From Azospirillum sp. (GTDB taxonomy: Bacteria > Pseudomonadota > Alphaproteobacteria > Azospirillales > Azospirillaceae): 64,000 bases of DNA. Below, piece after piece: positions 61,401-64,000 of the stretch (positions are counted from its first letter, which is position 1; each line of letters begins with the position of its first letter). The notes under the pieces are model-generated. The model had not been told where the DNA came from. It worked only from the letters and a program-made list of their open reading frames with translations, and ran no database searches. Made by a program: the position numbers and the translations under genes. Location: contig WGNK01000021.1 of the NCBI GenBank assembly GCA_016124535.1, forward strand, positions 62,001 to 126,000, written 5' to 3'.

Positions 61401-64000
61401 ATCGCCGGACTGACCAAAACCAATGTCGTCGCTACCGGTGCCCGAGATGACGCCACTGATTGTCAGCGTCGTCCCGGCCGCGGCGGTAATGGTCTTGCCT
61501 AGGCTGTCGTCGGTAATGGATATACCGCCGGTGATCTCATTGTCGCCGCTGGCATTACGCAATATGCCAGTACCGTTCAGAGTCAGGGCTTCCGCCACCG
61601 TGATCCCGCCCGACAGCGCCAAAGTCGCGCCGCTGGCCACCGTCGTCGCACCCGCCGTCGTGCCCAGCGCATTGCTGTCGGCGACGGTCAGGGTGCCGGC
61701 CGAGACCGTGGTTGTACCGGTATAGGTGCTGGACCCCGACAGCGTCAGCGTCCCGGTGCCGGTCTTGGTCAGGCTGCCGGCCCCGGTGATCGCGCCCGAG
61801 AAGCTGCTGTCGGCGTCGCCGTTGCCGACGGTCAGGGTTCTGGTCGAACTCACCGAGATGATGCCGTCGCCGGTGATCGTGCTCACCGTCTGGTCCTTGC
61901 TCACGGTCAGGGTGGCGCCTGAGGTCACCGTCACCGCGGCATTGCTATCCAAGGTGCCGCCGCCGGTGTAGCTCAAAGACAGCCTTCCACCCGTAACCGT
62001 GGTTGCTCCGGTATAGGTGCTGGTGCCGCTCAGCGACAGGACGCCTAAGCTCGAGCCGGCAAACGTCAGGCCCCCCGTTCCCGAAATATGGCCCAAATAG
62101 CCGGTATTGCCGGTTTGGTTTATGGTCAGCGTATTCGCGCCCAGTAGGATGGTACCGTTCCCGTTCAGGGTGCCGATGCCCTCGCTGCTGCCCGAAGCCG
62201 ACAAATCGAGCGTTCCGGAAACGGCAACCGCGCTGGTATCGGCGATCGCCGCGCCGCCGCTCACCGCCAGGGTGCCGCTCGAGATCGTGGTCAGGCCCGT
62301 ATAGGTGTTGGTGCCAGAGAGGATCAAGGTGCCGCCGGTGCCCGAGGTCGTCCCGTTCGTGACGGTGACGGTCCCGTCCTTGTTCAGCGCATAGCCTTGG
62401 CCGCCGTCGCTGAGATTGCTGCTGATGGTCAGGCTGTCGCCGGTATCGACAAACACCGAGGCATCGGCGGCCAGGGTAATGGCGCCGGTGATGCTGGCGT
62501 TGCCGCCGACCAGATGGATCGCCCCGAATGCAACACCATTGGTAAATCCGTCCCCCGAAATGGTGAGCGCCTCGGCCAGCGTGATGCCGGCGTCAAGCTG
62601 CAGCGACCCTACAGTCGTAACCGTGGTTCCGCCCGCGGTGGTGCCCAGCGCATCGTTGTTGCCGACCACCAGCTTGCCGCCCGACACCGTGGTGGTGCCG
62701 TCGTAGCTGTTGGCATGGGTGAGCTTGAGGTAGGCGGCACCGGACTTGGTGAAACCGCCGGTGCCCGAGATCAATCCGGACAGTGTCACGGTCGGGGCGC
62801 CGCTGCTGCCGCCGATATCGAAGGTGCCGTTGTTGCTACCCAGAACGATGGCGTTGTCGATGGTGTGGCCGCCGCCGCCGCTGAGGCCGGTGAGATTGAC
62901 CGACAGCGTGCCGCCGTTGAGCGTGATCGTCCCAGAGGTCAGCTCCAGATCAGGGTTGATGGCGTTCGAGCCGTCGGCCCTGAGCGTTCCGCCGAGAACG
63001 GTCACGCCGCCGCTCCACCCGGCTGAATTGCTGGTGCTGCTCAGCTTCAGCGTGCCGGCCCCGCTCTTGATCAGGCCACCGGAGCCGGCCAGCGTGCTGG
63101 CAATCGTCAGGGTGTCGCCGGAGCCGTTGGTCACCGTCAGGGTCTGGCCGGACGCGATGGTGATGGTGCTGCCGCTGATCGTGGTGCTGCCGCCGGCGTC
63201 GGCGTCGAGGGTCAGGCTCTCGTTGAGCGCGAGGTTGCCGGCCAGGGTCGTCGAGCTGCTGCTGAAGGCGCTGGTCAGGATCAGGGTCTGGCTGCCGGTG
63301 TTGTCGGCCGCCGCGATGGCGACGGCTTCCGAGAAACTGACACCGTCGCTCACGTCGATACTCGCCGTATCGGTTGTGTTGGTGACGTAGATGGTATCGC
63401 TGGTCACGGTCACGTCGGCGGTGGTGCTGCCGCCCGAGCCGTCGGTGAGGGCCAGGCGGATGGTGGTGTCGCCGGTCGGCGTATCGTTCCGGTAGGTCAC
63501 GTGCCCGAGGACATCGGACACCAATGCCGTCGTCGAACTGCCGTTGAAGGTGATCGCCAGCACGCCCGCGGTCGCGGTGTCGTCGTAGGTGGCGAACACG
63601 ACGTTGCCGGTGGTCTTCAACTGCTTGTTGGCGGTGTCCACGGTGTAGTTGCCGGTATCGGCGAGGCCGAATACATCCGAGGACAGCGGCGTCGCCGTGG
63701 AGCCGACATAGCGCTCGACGGTCAGGGTCGCCGTATCCCAGGCGCCGGCGGCATTTTCGACGTCGCTGGCGCTGGCGGCGGTGCCGGTGTCCAGCGTCAC
63801 CGTGTTGCCGACCCCGGCCCAAGCGACGCTGTCGCCGCCGAGGTTCGCGATGGCGGGCGCGGTGTTGCCGCCCGACACGGTGATGCCGTTGCCAGTCGTG
63901 TCCGAGATGTCGATTGCGGTGACGGCGCCGGTGTCCCAGTCGTCGGCGGCACTAAGATTGTAGAGGACCGATCCGGAGGACTGTGTGCCGTCGGCGTCCA
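49467..64000 (-). CDS. Giant surface protein of autotransporter-associated beta-strand repeats (5' end outside the window)
   Basis: The reverse strand is open from the right edge to a stop at 49467, more than 4,840 residues, and the start is outside. Most of it is made of dozens of autotransporter-associated (PATR) beta-strand repeats of the type LTKTGAGTLTLSG followed by YSGGTTVSAGTL. Two similar ~220-residue spacer modules interrupt them, at about 63255-63900 and 58030-58760. The C-terminal 490 residues hold a cadherin-like domain (about 50640-50920), a Gly/Asn/Thr-rich region with 66-bp repeats, a Gln/Asp/Pro-rich stretch and the end FEVQTLELEQALASFKLP. No autotransporter beta-barrel is present, so export may use a type I or two-partner route. 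A broken TolC-type gene follows. A role in adhesion or biofilm is inferred. Confidence 0.88.
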   Translation of the reverse strand, partial: DADGTQSSGSVLYNLSAADDWDTGAVTAIDISDTTGNGITVSGGNTAPAIANLGGDSVAWAGVGNTVTLDTGTAASASDVENAAGAWDTATLTVERYVGSTATPLSSDVFGLADTGNYTVDTANKQLKTTGNVVFATYDDTATAGVLAITFNGSSTTALVSDVLGHVTYRNDTPTGDTTIRLALTDGSGGSTTADVTVTSDTIYVTNTTDTASIDVSDGVSFSEAVAIAAADNTGSQTLILTSAFSSSSTTLAGNLALNESLTLDADAGGSTTISGSTITIASGQTLTVTNGSGDTLTIASTLAGSGGLIKSGAGTLKLSSTSNSAGWSGGVTVLGGTLRADGSNAINPDLELTSGTITLNGGTLSVNLTGLSGGGGHTIDNAIVLGSNNGTFDIGGSSGAPTVTLSGLISGTGGFTKSGAAYLKLTHANSYDGTTTVSGGKLVVGNNDALGTTAGGTTVTTVGSLQLDAGITLAEALTISGDGFTNGVAFGAIHLVGGNASITGAITLAADASVFVDTGDSLTISSNLSDGGQGYALNKDGTVTVTNGTTSGTGGTLILSGTNTYTGLTTISSGTLAVSGGAAIADTSAVAVSGTLDLSASGSSEGIGTLNGNGTILLGANTLTINQTGNTGYLGHISGTGGLTFAGSSLGVLSLSGTSTYTGATTVTGGRLSLSYTGGGTLDSNAAVTVTSGATLTVSKDQTVSTITGDGIISVSSTRTLTVGNGDADSSFSGAITGAGSLTKTGTGTLTLSGSSTYTGTTTVSAGTLTVADSNALGTTAGATTVASGATLALSGGITVAEALTLNGTGILRNASGDNEITGGISITDDSLGKTITAAAGTTLTISGVISGTGSDDIGFGQSGDTGTVVLTASNTFNNGVTISVGTVILKNDSALGGTTNYISAIATGATLALDGGVTLSEYIRTLGSGTGASGEGCLVSLSGNNTIAADVRLQGSGNVGVIAGTLTISGSVTETAAGRTLTKLGAGELILSGSNTYSGATTVSAGTLVAAHAAALGSTAAGTTVSNGATLRLSGGVSVGENLTLDPGSGVAKLENASGDNTLSGTIAIISQGGAAISAAAGTTLTLSGVISTSGTATGDSYDLHFGTSTNTGSVVLSGANTFKSGVFIDDGRLVLANDTALGSTDKGVLEMNAGTLALQGGITVSGEDLTDFFGGTIENLSGTNSFTGAIKKPFADLAVAVTGGVLTLSGNIGSSNAITDDAGGGLIKTGSGTLILSGTNIYRGATTVSAGTLSVASDASLGATWTQNGGGTVTSNVGGTVTLNGGTLAATGSVTFDNTITLGSGGGTVTTEFSTTLSGVISGSGALTKTGAGTLTLSADNSYTGATTISAGTLVAGHANALGTTLGATTVSSGATLAVAPSLTLAEALTIQGSGVSGAGAIAVTSGAATISGSVTFSDAATITTADATALTLSGTVSGTGALTKAGLGRLTLSGDNSAYDSAIVASAGTLDVGSDSALGSTTGTTTIASGAVLRINGRTLAENLTIAGSGSGGYGAISVSSASSTSTLSGSVTFSSDSTIYVESDSSLTLGGNLSGSAALTKTGGGTIVLSGTSSYSGATTVSAGTLVLTGALDGTSGLTVASGATLGGTGSVFAASSSNSATIDGTLAPGVAGTNNGVGALTVNGNLTFGATGSYAAEIYGTGIGSEYDVVAVNGAVTITSGASLSVTHGYTAGNGDTYRLITNDGNDAIGGTFASLAEGGTLTAAGNATVLTAYYAASDAGATSGGNEFLLQAPIDEPPTLDLNGGASGSGNTVTLADAANGLADIANAAVTDTEGDWTGGTLTVQRVTSGGTADGVASDVFSFLGAQGITTSASITQGADGSGTLTESSTQFATWSYVSATGKLTITFDANATTARVQSLVRSIGYGNATPYGDTTIRFTLTDKVAANAVTADVAVTSSTIYVDQTGSDTDGDAADGFSLQEALARSVAQTGADTIKVKLADNSTITLGANTSVGAGDTIDTTEATGLSIGLSSGGQYQLKLQGALTVTVAAGDTLTLGATVKLANDTSATGSLTKTGAGTLVLAGSSSAYAYTGTTTVSGGTLAANSLGSSATLALDGGTLSARTSSGFNDDLAVTVASGGGTIDLTTGSVTFSGVISGSGALAVNNGAGKVLYLSGHNTGFSGTVTQNNGIIEFQDNAALGTGTLVINGGKLRAGSGGPFTIGNDIVLNSTLTLAGTNGFTLSGAIDLNAGTRSIANGLANAVTLSGVISNGNLTIDGAGTGGIILVGTNSYTDTTITKGTLSIAGEGNLGSGTVTINGSTAPVATLAITGDTEITRSIVIGSSGGTIDVAATKTANLSGVISGTGVLAKAGTGTLELSGTNTRSGDTTISAGTLQVTGGDALANTKTVTLASGTTLELLADETIGALTGSGGTVTLGGHTLTDGQISSTTFAGSFSGTGKLVLNASSAANTLTLTGTNSGSSAGVTINAGTLSVSAAANLMTGTLTLSGGTLAVTGSSNVSLANAVTITADSTVAVDLTGSVALTLSGTVSGNGALTKTGAGTLTLSGTGSYSGGTTVSAGTLKGTTANLTGTIANSGTVEFDQATDGSYAGVISGSGAVTKSGAGKLTLTGANSYSGATTVSAGALSIAGDGNLGVGAVTLAGGTTLEITGSSGATPIDNAVALSGGSGTVTITVGSGLSTELSGVITGTVALTKAGAGTLTLSGSSSYSGTTTVSAGTLVAANSGALGSIAGGTTLSSGTTLQLQGGITLAEAITINAAEALINASGDNTISGNIVVASASGNPDFLAAAGSTLTLSGVISGTTTTNLFFGSSTQTGTIVLSGNNTFNNYVSIRGGTVVAAHNNAFGAAANGISSFISGATLGLQGGVTISGESLALSGSGVGGNGALLNISGANSWTGPITLSGNASVGVTAGTLSLSGVISGTGVGLTKLGAGSLVLSGTNTYTGATTVSAGRLELNGGAALSDQTAVTVASGATLFTEGSETVGSLAGAGTVTLNGGTLTVGGDNSSTTFSGTIGDDVDSASLTKAGTGTFTLSGSSSYSGLTTVSAGTLKVTNATALGGTGSGTTVSSGATLEVGAGLTLGEALTLSGTGAGSAGALALTSGTATVSGAVTLAADATVNVASGAGLTLSGGITDGASSFALTKAGAGTLTLTTTASTYDGGTTMSAGVVSVDGGDRLGTGTVTLADGTTLQVTAAATIANALTIGASSSEQATVETQAAVTWSGDIKGLGRTLTKTGAGALTLSGTNNTGGQGISTLLIQGGTLSAAEANDLGIGAVKLDGGNLQLAGSDTYANGITLLQAGTITVDSSVSATLTGVTSSTGALTKAGAGTLTLSGNGTHSGGTTVDAGTLALGGGTALSNSGAVTVASGATLEVTASETIGTLSGGGAVTLGSGATLTVNQSADDTLSGAVTGAGALVKQGTASLTLSGSNSFDGGTTISAGTLALNGGAALADDRAVSVASGATLGLGASETIGSLSGAGAVTLGANTLTLNQAADGTLSGVISGTGGSLVKQGSAVLTLSATNTYTGGTTVSAGTLTGTTTSLQGDIVNNAAVVFEQSSSGSYGGVISGSGSVTKSGTGQVTFSGANSYSGGTTVSAGTLAGTTTSLQGDIVDDATVAFDQASDGSYTGVLSGSGSLTKSGSGTMTLTGINSFSGGTTVTDGTLVLANTSGAALSDSGAVVLNGGSLTLSFSETIGSLSGDGDIALGVNTLTINQSTDESYAGSIGGSGAVVFGGGDATLTLTGSSSYTGGTTINSITLVLANADTLADSGAVEVNSVDTLKLSGSGETIGALSGAGAIDLQGQVLTIQVASGSSSYSGAIADTGSGGAVVKTGAGTQVLAGTSSGADWTTTVSGGTLSIAGDANLGSGTVTLDGGTLSVTGSGTVTIDNLMTLSSDGGTISYGNTGGSDVLTLSAVISGTGGLAKTGAGLLTLAGANNYSGGTTVSAGTLTGTTTSLQGNIVDNAALVFDQASDGSYGGQISGSGALTKSGGGTVTLLGANSYAGTTTISDGTLAVAADANLGVGTVNLDNDGTLQITESGSFDNDIVIVLNSGTISVASGKTVTLTGALDDVSDSGADLHKTGGGTLILDNTANEAGLTGDIYIDDGDLQVANDDALPGGMIFVADGKELDVTGDTEINNTFTLSGDATINTGSHTVTISGRVTGSAGQDLTKTGSGTLILSGANDYQGATVVTGGKLLVNGSLTGSGSVTVGSGGTLGGSGTIAGATTIQSGATLSAGNSPGRLTFSNGLTVASGATLAVELAGTAAGTSYDQIVVTAGNVVLNGGLLSLSLSGGFTPAVGAAFTLIDNQGAGTTSGALIQADTATTLGEGKAIYFQNNGFKFSYAGSTGNDLVMTTIDARPTKPTGTLSVPLSVTTAGTVSATDPLDQGLTYTLDNDLGGLFAIDATTGVVTVLKTSVVSLAPATAITVTVTNKVGLSATNILTVTVAAEPTVVPAPPPPAITTTVTDSSDHTTTSTSTASTGNATAGTTSDTGSTLSTGAAGAVSGALSDGNRSVSTNNIGGSGSDTSGGSNTNRVVTTSNINNSGTGTSVTNALGAVGGTTGGSANSFGSNSVAGTFGNSGGSFASSGNSFANTTSSFGNSGGGFGNIGGGTQGSTSTGGTNTGGGVGNTGGTAPGSTSTGGTNTRGGVGNTGGTTPGSTSTGGSNTGGGFGNTGGTTPGSTSTGGTSTGGGFGNTGGTTSGGTSTGGSNTGGGFGNTGGTTSGGQQGDQQDNGQSDNPDGNPPSDGQAPAPDGQNQGAPAAGQGTPAGTSGPQTRLFGPNRVASDLFGSDVFEPGAPAFTDQLARAAGLFEVQTLELEQALASFKLPTLPEDASWAA
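49819..50148. repeat. Five 66-bp tandem repeats in the giant gene
   Basis: Units start at 49819, 49885, 49951, 50017 and 50083, each beginning like GTGGTGCCGCCAGTGTTCCC with few changes. They encode 22-residue units (GNTGGTTPGSTSTGG then S/TNTGGG and F or V). A degenerate sixth unit follows. Near identity suggests recent expansion and likely length variation between strains. Confidence 0.9.
58030..58760 (-). other. Internal spacer module of the giant protein (second copy)
   Basis: This part encodes a non-PATR module: NTVTLADAANGLADIANA, TEGDWTGGTLTVQRVTSGG, SDVFSFLG, GYGNATPYGDTTIRFTLTD and STIYVDQTGSD, then FSLQEALARS. The same order is seen near the right edge (63255-63900): NTVTLDTGTAAS, AWDTATLTVERYVGS, SDVFGLAD, TYRNDTPTGDTTIRLALTD and DTIYVTNT, then VSFSEAVAIA. 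The modules look cadherin-like, each followed by a LREA-type start of a beta-helix. Thus the protein repeats a spacer-plus-PATR unit. Confidence 0.7.

Overview
The window is high-GC DNA of an alphaproteobacterium, most likely a Rhodospirillales-type genus (inference from gene content, not from a marker search). Pointers are a class I lysyl-tRNA synthetase, a three-gene proton-translocating transhydrogenase (pntAA-pntAB-pntB), hopanoid genes (hpnL, hpnN), ornithine-lipid genes (olsBA), a MucR regulator, a methylsuccinyl-CoA dehydrogenase-like enzyme of the ethylmalonyl-CoA pathway, and the conserved run miaB-phoH-ybeY-corC.

Layout. (1) 1-7.3 kb: a likely amine/polyamine locus. A decarboxylase (cut by the left edge) and a PuuR-like regulator face a rightward series of aminotransferase, nitrilase-family amidase, ATP-grasp ligase and C45 autoproteolytic acyltransferase/amidohydrolase. 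(2) 7.3-11.8 kb: methylsuccinyl-CoA dehydrogenase-like protein, a SAM methyltransferase, a secreted Sel1-like protein, then 867 bp without a credible gene. (3) 11.8-17.4 kb: pntAA-pntAB-pntB, a terminator region, then leftward hpnL and lysK. (4) 17.6-24.6 kb: small, mostly exported proteins of unknown role, a divergent orphan sulfate-binding-like protein, a glycine-zipper lipoprotein, a CvrA/NhaP2-type antiporter, an AT-rich patch with two unrecognised secreted proteins, and a cupin. (5) 24.6-34 kb: TauE/SafE permease and divergent LysR regulator around a perfect inverted repeat, then copC, two tandem copD-like genes, hpnN and mlaA in one tight unit closed by a strong terminator. (6) 34-47.7 kb: housekeeping and envelope genes: Aas-like acyltransferase/acyl-ACP synthetase, CBS protein, Nfu, polysaccharide deacetylase-like protein, VanX-like dipeptidase, tsaB-rimI, TusA-like protein, mucR, olsBA, miaB-phoH-ybeY-corC. 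(7) 47.7-64 kb: a decayed accessory region: an IS701-type transposase remnant, a broken TolC-family gene, and a giant leftward gene (more than 14.5 kb) for a surface protein built from autotransporter-associated beta-strand repeats.

Several genes serve the envelope: hopanoid transport (hpnN, hpnL), outer-membrane lipid asymmetry (mlaA), ornithine lipids (olsBA), phospholipid re-acylation (Aas-like), copper handling (copCD) and surface display (the giant protein). The parts least explained by known pathways are the ATP-grasp/C45/nitrilase/aminotransferase set and the giant protein, which has no visible C-terminal barrel and whose adjacent export gene is broken. All functions are read from translated sequence and motif recognition only; no database search was run.
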